From assembly GCF_005497185.1 (NCBI RefSeq), contig NZ_RJTN01000013.1:1-43554 (forward strand): DNA of 43,554 bases, written 5' to 3'. The notes under the pieces were generated by a model. The model was given only the letters and a program-made list of their open reading frames with translations, was not told the origin of the DNA and ran no database searches. The position numbers were made by a program, and so were the translations under genes. This DNA comes from Pectobacterium polonicum. GTDB taxonomy: Bacteria > Pseudomonadota > Gammaproteobacteria > Enterobacterales > Enterobacteriaceae. Of the stretch, positions 1 through 12,005 are shown in pieces; the first letter of the stretch is position 1; the number at the start of each line of letters is the position of its first letter.

Positions 1-32
1 GCCTTCCTGCAACTCGAATTATTTAGGGTATA
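1..32 (-). repeat. Dispersed intergenic repeat, copy 1
   Basis: These 32 bases match 9899-9930 with one difference, and the last 24 match the reverse complement of 32291-32314 with one difference. Read on the minus strand the element starts TATACC and contains AATTCGAGTTGC. In the other two copies this orientation leads directly into a ribosome-binding site and start codon (ydgH, osmC). By analogy a leftward gene may start just outside the window; pth is the divergent neighbour of ychH in enterics. Confidence 0.7.
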
Positions 33-140
33 TCGGTGTTGGAATGTGAAAATATTGTTATTTGTTTAGTGGTGTGATTATTCGGATTTTTGTCTATTTA
101 TTTGTTTAAACGTAAAAAGATATTAATCATTCCTTTTATC

Positions 141-184
141 TGTGATCCCTCCCGCAATCATATGACCGCGTTATTGTCTATAAT
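141..184 (+). promoter_or_regulatory. Putative CRP-dependent promoter of ychH
   Basis: A consensus -10 TATAAT lies at 179-184, but the -35 position (about 156-161, AATCAT) is poor, as expected for an activated promoter. A CRP half-site TGTGA at 141-145 begins a 16-bp site whose centre (148.5) is about 41.5 bases upstream of a start near 190, the class II CRP position. The second half-site (CCGCA) is weak. From general knowledge ychH is CRP-activated in E. coli; use of this site here is inference. Confidence 0.5.
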
Positions 185-254
185 TACATCAATATAAGGA
201 AGTAACCTGTAATGGCACTCCGATTCATCCACTGAATTAATTTGGAGGTGGCAG

Positions 255-524
255 ATGAAACGCAAGAACGTGGCAGCACTGGGTAATGTGTTGATGGGAC
301 TTGGTATGATTCTGATGATTGGTGGTATTGGTTTCTCCATCGCCAGCCAGTTTCCTAAGCTGAATGTCCCTGAATATATGACTTACATTGACTTGGTCGG
401 TATTTTTTCCGGCGCAATATTTTGGTTGGTCGGTGCGCGTATTAGCGGGCGTGAAGAAGTCGCAGACCGTTATTGGTGGGTTAAACACTTTGATAAGCGT
501 TGCCGTCGCCAGCATCACCCATAA
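255..524 (+). CDS. ychH: YchH family small inner-membrane stress protein
   Basis: The 89-residue protein closely resembles E. coli YchH (92 aa), including the start MKRKN, two hydrophobic segments (about residues 10-31 and 45-61) and the conserved basic tail DRYWWVKHFDKRCRR. It is a predicted two-pass inner-membrane protein; E. coli YchH is linked to stress survival and biofilm formation, but its biochemical role is unknown. The start is supported by GGAGGT about 7 bases upstream. It is a single-gene unit with its own promoter and terminator, facing the convergent prs operon, the usual enterobacterial arrangement. Confidence 0.9.
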   Translation: MKRKNVAALGNVLMGLGMILMIGGIGFSIASQFPKLNVPEYMTYIDLVGIFSGAIFWLVGARISGREEVADRYWWVKHFDKRCRRQHHP

Positions 525-555
525 GCGTTAATGAAGTCGAATGAACATTGAACAG

Positions 556-598
556 AAAAGCCGCTGTAGCCTTGCTATGGCGGTTTTTTGTTTTTTAT
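556..598 (+). terminator. Rho-independent terminator of ychH
   Basis: A GC-rich stem (AAGCCGC with GCGGTTT, extended inside by TAGC/GCTA) is followed by a T-rich tract (TTTTTTGTTTTTT). It lies about 30 bases after the ychH stop. Confidence 0.85.
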
Positions 599-618
599 AG
601 CGACAAGACGGCAGAAAT

Positions 619-650
619 AAGAAAGCCACCTTATTACAGGTGGCTTCATC
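619..650 (-). terminator. Terminator of the lolB-ispE-prs operon
   Basis: A perfect 9-bp stem, AAGCCACCT at 623-631 and AGGTGGCTT at 638-646, has a 6-base loop. On the minus strand it is followed by a T-rich run (TTTCTTATTTCT), just downstream of the prs stop. Confidence 0.8.
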
Positions 651-686
651 ATTATCTTCCGCGAGCGGTTACCCGGTCAGCGGTGA

Positions 687-2644
<1,958 letters not shown>

Positions 2645-2647
2645 CGC

Positions 2648-3271
2648 TTATTTAACCATCCAATTATTCATTTTCAGCTTAATACGCTGTTCCCCCTGAA
2701 CGAGTTCCAGACTGGTGGGGAGCGGGGGGGTTAGCTCAGTGTTGTAGCTCTGATAGCTGACATTCCAATTTTGATTACCCTGCCGATAGGTGATGGTTTT
2801 CAGCAGATAGCGTTCATCCAGTGTGAATTCGGTGGCATCACCCGGTATACCAAGTATCCATTGGCGTAGATTATTCAATGGGATTGCCATGCCGGTCAGT
2901 TGCTGAATCATGTATTCGGCATCTTTGCCCACATAACGCTTGCCTTGATTGTCGGTGATTTGCACGCCGTCAGGTTGGGCTCGTAGTTCTAATTCAGTGC
3001 TGCCGAGTGGATTGGTCAGCAGCAGTCGATAACGCTGTGGCGGAGTGTCCTGCCAGAAAAAATTAGCTGATACTCTTTTGCTATCGGAGATATAGGCAAA
3101 AGCGCCGCGGGTTTGATATTGGCTGAGTTGCTGTACTTTTTGCTGATGCTGTTGCCACTCTGGCGAGGTAGGACTTGTACCCGTTTGAGTGGGTTGATTA
3201 ATGCTACAGGCGGCGAGCAATACGCTGGCTAAAGGCAGTAAACGCAGGCATCGGACGGTTTTGGTTGGCAT
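2648..3271 (-). CDS. lolB: Outer-membrane lipoprotein LolB
   Basis: LolB accepts lipoproteins from periplasmic LolA and inserts them in the outer membrane. The 207-residue product (the E. coli length) has a type II signal peptide with lipobox LLAACS and conserved stretches such as [30 protein letters not shown] and [13 protein letters not shown] chose the ATG at 3271 ([16 protein letters not shown]) because the 24 extra upstream residues have no counterpart in the family and would put non-hydrophobic sequence before the signal peptide. It is divergent from hemA across 232 bases. Confidence 0.95.
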   Translation of the reverse strand: MPTKTVRCLRLLPLASVLLAACSINQPTQTGTSPTSPEWQQHQQKVQQLSQYQTRGAFAYISDSKRVSANFFWQDTPPQRYRLLLTNPLGSTELELRAQPDGVQITDNQGKRYVGKDAEYMIQQLTGMAIPLNNLRQWILGIPGDATEFTLDERYLLKTITYRQGNQNWNVSYQSYNTELTPPLPTSLELVQGEQRIKLKMNNWMVK

Positions 3272-3503
3272 GTCGGTCGTATCCTGTAAATGAATGCAGT
3301 TCGTGAAATACGTCACGCTAACGGGCTTACCGTTCAGCGTCAATGATTGTTATTGATTAATGACGTTTATTGTTTTTTGTCAAAAAGTGACTACCTCAGA
3401 CGAGGTGTATCACGTGCTGTCGCTTTTCTTGCACCCCTGCATCAAGTAGAATGCGACTCAAACGAAATCCATACTAAGACCGGTATTACTCAGAAACAGC
3501 CTA

Positions 3504-4760
3504 ATGACCCTGCTTGCGCTTGGTATTAATCACAAAACCGCACCCGTTTCTTTGCGTGAACGCGTTGTGTTCTCACAAGATAAACTCGGCGTGGCCCTCG
3601 ACAGTCTGTTACAGCAACCGCTGGTGCAGGGCGGCGTTGTGCTGTCTACCTGCAATCGCACGGAACTTTATCTTAGCGTTGACGAACAGGAAAACCAGCG
3701 TGAGCAATTGATTCGCTGGCTGTGTGAATATCATCAATTGCGCCCGGAAGAGGTTAACGACAGCCTGTACTGGCATCAGGGTAACGCGGCAGTCAGCCAT
3801 CTGATGCGTGTTGCTAGCGGTCTGGATTCTCTGGTACTAGGCGAACCGCAGATTTTAGGGCAGGTGAAGAAGGCGTTTGCCGAATCACAGCGTGGTCATT
3901 CTCTGTCCAGCGAACTGGAGCGGCTGTTCCAGAAATCCTTTACCGTCGCCAAGCGCGTTCGTACAGAAACGGATATCGGTGCCAGTGCGGTGTCGGTGGC
4001 ATTTGCTGCCTGTACGCTGGCGCGGCAGATCTTTGAGTCACTGGCGGATGTCACGGTGCTGTTGGTGGGGGCAGGAGAAACCATTGAACTGGTCGCTCGC
4101 TATCTTCGCGAGCACAACGTACAGAAAATGGTGATCGCGAATCGCACCCGTGAACGCGCGCAGGCGCTGGCAACGGAAGTGGGGGCTGAGGTCATCACGC
4201 TGGCAGAGCTGGACGAACAGCTCGTCCATGCCGATATCGTGATCAGCTCAACGGCAAGTACACTGCCGATTATCGGAAAAGGGATGATGGAACGAACGCT
4301 GAAAGCGAGACGGAATCAGCCAATGCTCATGGTGGACATTGCGGTCCCACGTGATATTGAACCGGAAGTCGGCAAACTGCCGAACGTTTATCTCTACAGC
4401 GTGGACGATCTGCACGCGATCATTCAGCATAATCTCGCGCAGCGCAAAGCGGCGGCGGTGCAGGCTGAATCCATCGTGCAGCAAGAAAGCTCCGATTTCA
4501 TGGCGTGGCTGCGTGCGCAGTCAGCGGTGGAAACGATCCGCGATTATCGCGCTCAGGCCGACGAGCTGCGTGCGGAAATGACAGCCAAGGCGTTGGCTGC
4601 CATCCAACAAGGCAATGACGTCGAAGCGGTGATTCAAGAATTGACACACCGTTTAACCAACCGTCTGATTCACGCGCCGACCAAATCCCTTCAGCAAGCC
4701 GCTCGTGACGGCGACCAAAACCGATTACAAATTTTACGTGACAGCCTTGGGCTGGACTAG
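3504..4760 (+). CDS. hemA: Glutamyl-tRNA reductase
   Basis: HemA reduces glutamyl-tRNA(Glu) to glutamate-1-semialdehyde with NADPH, the first committed step of haem synthesis by the C5 route. At 418 residues it equals E. coli HemA. The catalytic cysteine is Cys50 in LSTCNRTE, the NADPH-binding domain has VLLVGAGET, and the N-terminus [15 protein letters not shown] is the region that in Salmonella carries the haem-regulated proteolysis signal. It leads a rightward cluster with prfA 33 bases downstream. Confidence 0.97.
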   Translation: MTLLALGINHKTAPVSLRERVVFSQDKLGVALDSLLQQPLVQGGVVLSTCNRTELYLSVDEQENQREQLIRWLCEYHQLRPEEVNDSLYWHQGNAAVSHLMRVASGLDSLVLGEPQILGQVKKAFAESQRGHSLSSELERLFQKSFTVAKRVRTETDIGASAVSVAFAACTLARQIFESLADVTVLLVGAGETIELVARYLREHNVQKMVIANRTRERAQALATEVGAEVITLAELDEQLVHADIVISSTASTLPIIGKGMMERTLKARRNQPMLMVDIAVPRDIEPEVGKLPNVYLYSVDDLHAIIQHNLAQRKAAAVQAESIVQQESSDFMAWLRAQSAVETIRDYRAQADELRAEMTAKALAAIQQGNDVEAVIQELTHRLTNRLIHAPTKSLQQAARDGDQNRLQILRDSLGLD

Positions 4761-4793
4761 CATTCATCTCTATTACAGGATTTAATCGCCCGC

Positions 4794-5876
4794 ATGAAGC
4801 CTTCTATTGTTGCTAAACTGGAAGCGTTACAAGAACGCCATGAAGAAGTCCAGGCGTTACTCGGTGAGCCCAGCGTCATCGCTGATATGGATCGCTTTCG
4901 CGCGTTGTCGCGAGAATATGCTCAGCTTACGGACATTACCCGCTGTTTCCAGCAATGGCAGCAGGCGCAAGAGGATCAGCAGACCGCAGAAATGATGCTG
5001 GACGATCCCGAAATGCGCGATATGGCGCAGGAAGAACTGAAAGAGGGTAAAGCGACGATTGAAGCACTGGAGCAGCAGCTTCAAGTCCTATTGTTGCCGA
5101 AAGATCCTGACGATGAGCGCGGCTGTTTTCTTGAAGTGCGCGCGGGAACCGGTGGGGATGAAGCCGCGATCTTTGCTGGCGACCTGTTCCGTATGTACAG
5201 CCGTTATGCGGAAGCACGCCGCTGGCGTGTAGAAGTTGTGAGTGCCAGCGATGGCGAACATGGCGGCTATAAAGAAGTCATTGCCAAAATCTCTGGTGAC
5301 GGCGTGTACGGCCAACTTAAGTTTGAATCTGGTGGACATCGCGTGCAGCGTGTTCCTGCTACGGAATCTCAGGGCCGTATCCATACGTCAGCTTGTACCG
5401 TCGCTGTCATGGCGGAAGTGCCGGAAGCGGAGATGCCAGACATCAACCCGGCTGATTTACGCATCGATACTTTCCGCTCTTCTGGTGCGGGCGGTCAGCA
5501 CGTTAATACCACCGATTCCGCTATCCGTATTACCCACTTGCCAACCGGTATTGTTGTGGAATGTCAGGACGAACGTTCACAGCACAAGAACAAAGCTAAA
5601 GCGCTGTCGGTGTTGGGTGCGCGCATCCGTGCGGCTGAAGTGCAAAAACGGCAGTTGGAAGAAGCGTCAACGCGCCGCAACCTGCTCGGTAGCGGTGACC
5701 GTTCCGACCGTATCCGCACGTACAACTTCCCGCAGGGAAGGGTGACCGATCACCGCATTAACCTGACGCTTTACCGTCTGGATGAAGTGATGGAAGGAAA
5801 ATTGGATACGCTGATCCAGCCGGTGGTGCAGGAATATCAAGCCGATCAGCTTGCTGCGTTGTCCGAGCAGGAATAA
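4794..5876 (+). CDS. prfA: Peptide chain release factor 1
   Basis: RF1 reads UAA and UAG stop codons and triggers peptide release. The 360-residue protein has the catalytic GGQ motif in [15 protein letters not shown] (about residues 233-235) and the UAG-reading P-A-T tripeptide in RVPATESQ (about 188-190). The GGQ glutamine is the residue methylated by PrmC, encoded by the next gene; the prfA stop and the prmC start share one base (TAATG). Confidence 0.97.
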   Translation: MKPSIVAKLEALQERHEEVQALLGEPSVIADMDRFRALSREYAQLTDITRCFQQWQQAQEDQQTAEMMLDDPEMRDMAQEELKEGKATIEALEQQLQVLLLPKDPDDERGCFLEVRAGTGGDEAAIFAGDLFRMYSRYAEARRWRVEVVSASDGEHGGYKEVIAKISGDGVYGQLKFESGGHRVQRVPATESQGRIHTSACTVAVMAEVPEAEMPDINPADLRIDTFRSSGAGGQHVNTTDSAIRITHLPTGIVVECQDERSQHKNKAKALSVLGARIRAAEVQKRQLEEASTRRNLLGSGDRSDRIRTYNFPQGRVTDHRINLTLYRLDEVMEGKLDTLIQPVVQEYQADQLAALSEQE

Positions 5877-6721
5877 TGACGTATCAGGATTGGTTAGTTT
5901 CTGCGATGGCGCAACTCGCAGCGGGAGAAAGCCCAAAGCGAGATGCGGAAATTCTGCTGGGTTTTGTAACTGGCAAGTCCCGTACATTCTTGCTGGCGTT
6001 TGGTGAAACTGAGTTAACTGCTGCTGAACAGCAGCAGTTAACCGAACTGCTGGCGCGTCGTGAACAGGGCGAACCTATCGCTTATTTGATCGGCGTGCGT
6101 GAGTTTTGGTCGCTGCCGCTGGCCGTTTCGCCTGCTACGCTGATTCCTCGCCCTGATACCGAATGTCTGGTAGAGCAAGCGTTGTTGCGTCTGCCGCAAA
6201 CGCCGTGTGATGTGCTGGATTTAGGCACAGGAACCGGCGCGATCGCGTTAGCTATTGCCAGCGAACGGCGTGACTGCCGGGTGATGGGGGTCGACCGTCA
6301 ACCGGAGGCTGTGGCGTTGGCGACGAAAAATGCCCGGCAATTAAGGCTCGACAACGCTAGTTTCTTGCCCGGGAGTTGGTATTCACCGCTCGATCGCATG
6401 CGCTTTGCGCTTATCGTCAGTAATCCACCGTATATCGATGCTGATGATGTGCACTTGTCGCAGGGGGATGTTCGCTTTGAACCTGCCAGCGCTCTGATTG
6501 CTGCCGATAACGGGTTGGCAGATTTACGCATCATTATTGAATCCGCGCCACGCTATTTAGAGGTTGGTGGCTGGCTGCTGTTGGAACATGGCTGGCAGCA
6601 GGGTGACGCGGTGCGCCAGCTATTGCAGGCGCGAGGATTTACACAAATAGAAACGTGTCAGGATTATGGTGGCAATGATCGTGTGTCGTTAGGGCGCTGG
6701 TTGGATACCATCAATTATTAG
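5876..6721 (+). CDS. prmC: Release-factor glutamine N5-methyltransferase
   Basis: PrmC methylates the GGQ glutamine of RF1 and RF2 using S-adenosylmethionine. The 281-residue protein has SAM motif I DLGTGTGAIALAIA, the substrate-binding NPPY motif at residues 183-186, and the N-terminal helical domain seen in E. coli PrmC (277 aa). Its start overlaps the prfA stop by one base, matching its function in modifying the prfA product. Confidence 0.97.
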   Translation: MTYQDWLVSAMAQLAAGESPKRDAEILLGFVTGKSRTFLLAFGETELTAAEQQQLTELLARREQGEPIAYLIGVREFWSLPLAVSPATLIPRPDTECLVEQALLRLPQTPCDVLDLGTGTGAIALAIASERRDCRVMGVDRQPEAVALATKNARQLRLDNASFLPGSWYSPLDRMRFALIVSNPPYIDADDVHLSQGDVRFEPASALIAADNGLADLRIIIESAPRYLEVGGWLLLEHGWQQGDAVRQLLQARGFTQIETCQDYGGNDRVSLGRWLDTINY

Positions 6722-6726
6722 GAGCA

Positions 6727-7128
6727 ATGGACGTGATAACTCTTTACCCAGCCACGATATATCTGCATCTGGCAACGGTTGGCATCAGTATTTCCCTGTT
6801 TGTCGTCCGTTTTTTCTGGCTGTGTCGGCAATCGCCCCTGCTGCAACAGCGTTGGGTTAAAATTCTGCCGCATATTAACGATACCTTGTTATTGATCAGC
6901 GGTATTGGTTTAATCATTCAGAGTCACACTTATCCGTTTACGCCGGAGCAAAGCTGGCTGACGGAAAAACTGTTTGGCGTTATCATTTATATCCTTCTTG
7001 GCGCTATCGCCTTGGGGAAACGCCCCCGTAGCCTGAATGTTCGCTGGCTGGCGTTTGTATCTGCTTTAATATGCTTTGGTGTGGTCGTGCTGCTGGCACT
7101 GACCCAGTCACCGTTGCTGATGGAATAA
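6727..7128 (+). CDS. sirB2: SirB2 family inner-membrane protein
   Basis: This 133-residue protein resembles E. coli YchQ/SirB2, with four predicted membrane segments (about residues 10-32, 48-66, 80-97 and 106-127). The family has no established biochemical function; the name comes from a Salmonella invasion-gene screen. AGGAG at 6720-6724, overlapping the prmC stop, supports this start. It lies between prmC and sirB1, the standard enteric order, and is probably co-transcribed with both. Confidence 0.9.
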   Translation: MDVITLYPATIYLHLATVGISISLFVVRFFWLCRQSPLLQQRWVKILPHINDTLLLISGIGLIIQSHTYPFTPEQSWLTEKLFGVIIYILLGAIALGKRPRSLNVRWLAFVSALICFGVVVLLALTQSPLLME

Positions 7129-7130
7129 TT

Positions 7131-7940
7131 ATGAGTGCTATTGCTGATTTTGAATTCAACCAGTCACTGCTAAGTGATGGTGTCGTGTTGGTTTCACAGG
7201 CGATTCGCCGCGACTTTCCCGCTCAGGATGTGCGGCAAAATCTGCAACAGCTGGTTGAGAGCGCCCGAGCTGTTATTCCTGACGACCTTGAGCAAGATCT
7301 TCAGCTTGAAAAACTGATTGAGCTGTTTTATCACACGTGGGGATTTGGCGGAGCCGGCGGCGTTTATCGCTTGTCTGATGCGTTATGGTTGGATCAGGTG
7401 CTGGAATCTCGTCAGGGTATGCCCGTGTCACTTGGTATCATCTTCCTGCATATCGCAAACGAGCTTGGCCTGCCGCTAATGCCGGTGATTTTCCCGACGC
7501 AGTTGATTCTGCGTGCTGACTGGCTCGACGAAGAGATGTGGCTGATCAATCCACTTAATGGCGATACGCTAAGTGAGCACGTGCTGGAAGTTTGGTTGAA
7601 AGGTAACATCGGTCCGTCAACCCGTTTACTGGATGAAGATCTGGATGAAGCGGAAAATGTCATGATCGTGCGTAAAATGCTCGATACGCTGAAAGTCGCG
7701 CTGATGGAAGAAAAACAGATGGAATTGGCGCTACGAGCCAGCGAAGCGGTGTTGCAATTTGACCCGGACGATCCGTATGAGATCCGCGATCGCGGTCTGA
7801 TTTATGCGCAGTTGGATTGTGACCATATTGCACTGTCTGACCTCAACTATTTTGTTGAACAGTGCCCGGAAGATCCGGTGAGTGAAATGATAAAAGTACA
7901 GATTCACTCGATAGAGCAGAAACAGATTGTCTTACATTAA
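7131..7940 (+). CDS. sirB1: SirB1 family protein (transglutaminase-like fold, TPR-like tail)
   Basis: The 269-residue protein has the length of E. coli YchA/SirB1 and many shared blocks: GVYRLSDALWLDQVL, MPVSLGIIFLHIAN, LPVIFPTQLILR-like sequence, and the tetratricopeptide-like tail PYEIRDRGLIYAQLDCDHIALSDL. The N-terminal half belongs to a transglutaminase-like superfamily; enzyme activity is not proven. I chose the ATG at 7131, 2 bases after the sirB2 stop, over a longer in-frame start inside sirB2 because it restores the family N-terminus (SAIADFEFN). Confidence 0.93.
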   Translation: MSAIADFEFNQSLLSDGVVLVSQAIRRDFPAQDVRQNLQQLVESARAVIPDDLEQDLQLEKLIELFYHTWGFGGAGGVYRLSDALWLDQVLESRQGMPVSLGIIFLHIANELGLPLMPVIFPTQLILRADWLDEEMWLINPLNGDTLSEHVLEVWLKGNIGPSTRLLDEDLDEAENVMIVRKMLDTLKVALMEEKQMELALRASEAVLQFDPDDPYEIRDRGLIYAQLDCDHIALSDLNYFVEQCPEDPVSEMIKVQIHSIEQKQIVLH

Positions 7941-7969
7941 GAAACCGTTTTGCAGTAATGCAGCGTTAA

Positions 7970-8851
<882 letters not shown>

Positions 8852-8875
8852 TCTGTCGTATTGATTACGGATAGC

Positions 8876-8903
8876 AAAAACCCGCGATGTCGCGGGTTTT
8901 TTT
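8876..8903. terminator. Terminator between kdsA and ydgH
   Basis: AAAAA, a stem CCCGCG/CGCGGG with a 4-base loop, then TTTTTTT. The A-tract and T-tract on either side allow it to end both rightward kdsA and leftward ydgH transcription. Confidence 0.93.
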
Positions 8904-8931
8904 ATAAGGCTGAGTGGCTACGCTGCGTCCG

Positions 8932-9885
8932 TTATTTATAGAGGTCGGCGCTGATGGTCATGTTGTTGCCTTTGCCTTCCCACTGTCTGGTGATGTGGTA
9001 GTACTTGGCACCTTTTTCGCCCGCACGTTTAGCAACGGCTTCAGATATCTGTGTAATATTGGTGTAGTTGCCGCGGAATTGGATCGAGTCGAAAGGCACC
9101 ATCTGTGCCGCCGTTGCATTGTTCAGTTCCTGAATTTGGGTGCCATCAGATAACGTTACCGTGTAACGTCCGCCTTTTGATGATTGCGTTTCAAAGAAGT
9201 TACCCACGCTGCGGCTGGGGCTATCAGAGTAAGCAACCCCTGGAATTTCCACCTTGGCGGCTTCTGCTCCACCGGCAGCCAGCGCGGTACGACCCGCATC
9301 AGAATCGGCAGGGATCGCATCAGGGCGCTGGAGCTGACGTTTTGGCGCATCGGCTTTATAGATAAAGGCGGTAGCCCTTTGATTCGCGCTATTCGAGTTC
9401 ACGTCGATCTGGCGTACGATGTAAAACGAATCCGCATTTTTTTCTTTTGCTGCTTTAGCGATCGCATCGATTAGATCGGGCTGAGTGCTGAATAAACCGC
9501 TTACCGTGACGGTATCATAGGGTTCCAGCAAATAGGCCGCATCTTTCGGCAGTTCTTTCACGCCATAAACCGTGCGATATTGCACGTTTTGTTTCGCTTT
9601 AGGGGCATCGTTACGATACAGATCGACGGTAACATTCCAGGCGTCGTTTGAATTAGCATCCGTCATAGATTGCACATAAAACGACGCTGCACCCGCTTTG
9701 TCGGCGCGTTTTGATGCTGCGGCTACCGCTTCACCGATTGCGTTAAATCTTCCTTTAAACGTAATCCGCTCAAAGGGTTGCAGGGATTCTGCCTGCTCAG
9801 GTGTCAGTTCCTGTGCCGCCTGCGCTGAAAATGCCGAGAGTGATAACAATAATGTGGACGCAATAACAGTAGTCTTCAGCTTCAT
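8932..9885 (-). CDS. ydgH: YdgH, periplasmic protein with three DUF1471 domains
   Basis: The 317-residue protein (E. coli 314) has a signal peptide MKLKTTVIASTLLLSLSAFSAQA. Three repeats of the small DUF1471/BhsA fold follow at about residues 36-95, 108-165 and 258-317, each starting with a pattern like P[FY][DE]-x-[IV]-x-[FV]-x-G. Family members are periplasmic stress and biofilm proteins of uncertain mechanism. I chose the ATG at 9885, with AAAGGA about 7 bases upstream, because longer starts precede the signal peptide with unrelated sequence. The dispersed repeat lies 13 bases before the start. Divergent ydgH/pntA is conserved in E. coli. Confidence 0.93.
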   Translation of the reverse strand: MKLKTTVIASTLLLSLSAFSAQAAQELTPEQAESLQPFERITFKGRFNAIGEAVAAASKRADKAGAASFYVQSMTDANSNDAWNVTVDLYRNDAPKAKQNVQYRTVYGVKELPKDAAYLLEPYDTVTVSGLFSTQPDLIDAIAKAAKEKNADSFYIVRQIDVNSNSANQRATAFIYKADAPKRQLQRPDAIPADSDAGRTALAAGGAEAAKVEIPGVAYSDSPSRSVGNFFETQSSKGGRYTVTLSDGTQIQELNNATAAQMVPFDSIQFRGNYTNITQISEAVAKRAGEKGAKYYHITRQWEGKGNNMTISADLYK

Positions 9886-9898
9886 AAAAAATCCTTTC

Positions 9899-9930
9899 GC
9901 CTTCCTGCAACTCGAATTATTTAAGGTATA
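9899..9930 (-). repeat. Dispersed intergenic repeat, copy 2 (ydgH leader)
   Basis: 31 of 32 bases are identical to 1-32. On the minus strand it begins TATACC (9930-9925) and ends 13 bases before the ydgH ATG. If TATACC acts as a -10, the transcript would have a leader of about 30 bases. Confidence 0.75.
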
Positions 9931-10089
9931 GCAATCAACCTGTAACGGAATGGGGCTGATTATCGCACGGAATAAATTCTTGTGCTTTAGCATTTTCAGC
10001 GGGCTGAAAAGGCGTGATGCTTCAGCTAAGAACAAGAAAAGTGCTAATAATAACGGTTAATGATTGTTTTGCCATCATAAGGGATATTT

Positions 10090-10105
10090 ATGTGATTTAT
10101 CACAT
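10090..10105. promoter_or_regulatory. Perfect 16-bp palindrome between ydgH and pntA
   Basis: ATGTGAT-TT-ATCACAT is symmetric throughout except for its central TT. The half-sites TGTGA/TCACA are CRP-like but 4 rather than 6 bases apart; as an FNR site the GAT/ATC spacing is 2 instead of 4. It lies 205 bases upstream of ydgH and 360 upstream of pntA. The regulator is unknown. Confidence 0.5.
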
Positions 10106-10291
10106 TAACAACCTTGTAACACATCGTTTTTGTGAAACAGCACAGAAAAATACTTCCATAATAATGCTACAAAAGGCGGAGAAGAGCATGATTTTCGACC
10201 AAGAAAGGCTGGCAGAACCTGTGATAACTCGGCTTTTCTGTGAAATTCATTTTATTTATGGATCATCGATCACATTTTCAGTACGTTATAA

Positions 10292-10406
10292 ATGAATTCG
10301 CCTACAGTGAGACGCCCCGAAAAAGCGTGTGGTAGAAGATGAGTAGATGCTCTTCCTGCCGCGTGAGTGCGGGGATACAGGGTGCAGTGGGTCTCGGCGA
10401 ATTCGT
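10292..10406 (+). promoter_or_regulatory. Candidate structured 5' leader of pntA
   Basis: The outer helix pairs GAATTCGCC (10294-10302) perfectly with GGCGAATTC (10396-10404). Inside it are GAGAC (10309-10313) with GTCTC (10391-10395), CCCCG (10315-10319) with CGGGG (10370-10374), and a 10-bp hairpin stem with four G-U pairs (10326-10335 with 10356-10365). All nest in one fold of about 115 bases that ends 60 bases before pntA. A structured mRNA leader is inference; a TATAAA at 10287-10292 would start transcription inside the outer 5' arm, so an upstream promoter is needed for the full fold. Confidence 0.4.
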
Positions 10407-10465
10407 ATAACAGAGTAGGGTGAGAATAATAACCTTCGTTAAAAATAAGCGAAAAGGGTATCAGC

Positions 10466-11995
10466 ATGCGTATTGGTGTACCAAGAGAGCGGTTGGCCAA
10501 TGAAGCCCGTGTAGCAGCTACGCCGAAAACGGTTGAACAGCTGCTGAAACTGGGTTTTACGGTCTCGATAGAACGTGAGGCAGGAAAACTGGCAAGTTTT
10601 GACGATGCGGCATACGAAGAAGCCGGTGCGTCGATTGTTGACAGCTCAGAAGTCTGGCAATCCGATATTGTCCTGAAGGTGAATGCGCCGCAGGATGATG
10701 AAATCGAGCTGACCCGTGCGGGCAGTACGGTTGTCAGTTTCATTTGGCCGGCTCAAAACCCGGTACTGCTGGAAAAACTGGCTGCCCGTCAAGTGACGGT
10801 GATGGCAATGGATTCTGTGCCACGTATTTCGCGCGCACAGTCACTGGATGCACTCAGTTCGATGGCCAACATTGCAGGCTATCGCGCTATCGTTGAAGCT
10901 GCCCATGAATTTGGCCGTTTCTTTACCGGACAGATTACCGCTGCGGGTAAGGTTCCGCCTGCTAAGGTCATGATTATTGGTGCAGGTGTGGCTGGTTTGG
11001 CTGCGATCGGCGCTGCGGGTAGCCTAGGGGCTATCGTTCGTGCTTTTGACACCCGCCCTGAAGTGAAGGAGCAGGTTAAAAGTATGGGAGCCGAGTTCCT
11101 CGAACTCGACTTTGAAGAAGAGGCGGGCAGCGGTGACGGCTATGCCAAAGTCATGTCTGAAGCCTTTATCAAAGCGGAAATGGAACTGTTTGCTGCCCAG
11201 GCGAAAGAAGTCGACATTATCGTCACTACCGCCTTGATCCCAGGGAAACCAGCTCCGCGTCTGATCACCAAAGAAATGGTGCTGAGCATGAAGCCCGGCA
11301 GCGTGATCGTCGATTTGGCCGCGCAAACGGGTGGGAACTGCGAATTGACCGTGGCCGACCGCGTGACCGTGACGGAAAACGGTGTCAAAATTATTGGTTA
11401 CACCGATTTACCTAGCCGTCTGCCAACACAATCCTCACAGCTTTACGGCACTAACCTGGTTAACCTGCTGAAATTACTCTGCAAAGAGAAAAACGGCGAA
11501 ATCGATGTCGATTTTGACGACACGGTGATTCGCGGTGTGACCGTTATTAAAGAAGGTGAAATTACCTGGCCAGCGCCGCCAATTCAGGTTTCAGCGCAGC
11601 CACAGCAGGCAAAACCGGCCGCTGCACCTGTGAAAGCAGAAGCCAAGCCAACATCACCGTGGAAGAAATACGCGTTCCTCGTGATTGCCATTCTGCTGTT
11701 TGGCTGGCTGGCTGATGTCGCACCTAAAGAGTTCCTGTCTCACTTTACTGTTTTTGCGTTGTCCTGCGTGGTGGGCTATTACGTGGTCTGGAATGTCAGC
11801 CACGCGTTGCACACGCCACTAATGTCAGTCACTAACGCGATATCAGGCATTATCGTTGTCGGAGCATTGTTGCAAATCGGTCACGGCGGATGGGTGTCAT
11901 TTTTCTCATTCATTGCCGTATTGATTGCCAGCATCAATATTTTCGGTGGTTTCACCGTGACTCAGCGCATGCTGAAAATGTTCCGTAAAAACTAA
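10466..11995 (+). CDS. pntA: NAD(P) transhydrogenase subunit alpha
   Basis: PntA is the NAD(H)-binding subunit of the proton-translocating transhydrogenase, which uses the proton gradient to drive hydride transfer from NADH to NADP+. The 509-residue protein (E. coli 510) has the start [10 protein letters not shown], a Rossmann NAD-binding segment [22 protein letters not shown] (given as motif GAGVAG), the mobile-loop region [14 protein letters not shown], a Pro/Ala linker at about 375-395, and a C-terminal membrane domain with four segments. AAAAGGG lies 7 bases before the ATG. pntB follows after 10 bases. Confidence 0.97.
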   Translation: MRIGVPRERLANEARVAATPKTVEQLLKLGFTVSIEREAGKLASFDDAAYEEAGASIVDSSEVWQSDIVLKVNAPQDDEIELTRAGSTVVSFIWPAQNPVLLEKLAARQVTVMAMDSVPRISRAQSLDALSSMANIAGYRAIVEAAHEFGRFFTGQITAAGKVPPAKVMIIGAGVAGLAAIGAAGSLGAIVRAFDTRPEVKEQVKSMGAEFLELDFEEEAGSGDGYAKVMSEAFIKAEMELFAAQAKEVDIIVTTALIPGKPAPRLITKEMVLSMKPGSVIVDLAAQTGGNCELTVADRVTVTENGVKIIGYTDLPSRLPTQSSQLYGTNLVNLLKLLCKEKNGEIDVDFDDTVIRGVTVIKEGEITWPAPPIQVSAQPQQAKPAAAPVKAEAKPTSPWKKYAFLVIAILLFGWLADVAPKEFLSHFTVFALSCVVGYYVVWNVSHALHTPLMSVTNAISGIIVVGALLQIGHGGWVSFFSFIAVLIASINIFGGFTVTQRMLKMFRKN

Positions 11996-12005
11996 GGGGT
12001 AACAC

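Larger units (their letters stand above)
9886..10465. other. 580-base ydgH-pntA intergenic region
   Basis: No credible protein gene is seen. From left to right it contains a dispersed repeat (9899-9930), a 16-bp palindrome (10090-10105), a TATAAA box at 10287-10292 with no good -35, a long foldable leader (10292-10406), and a small hairpin (CCTT...AAGG, about 10432-10458) that could mask the pntA ribosome-binding site AAAAGGG. Confidence 0.7.

Noticed and set aside
10338-10410. Short upstream reading frames in the pntA leader
   Set aside because: Frames of 16-24 codons exist in all three phases but lack convincing ribosome-binding sites; they look incidental to the structured sequence.
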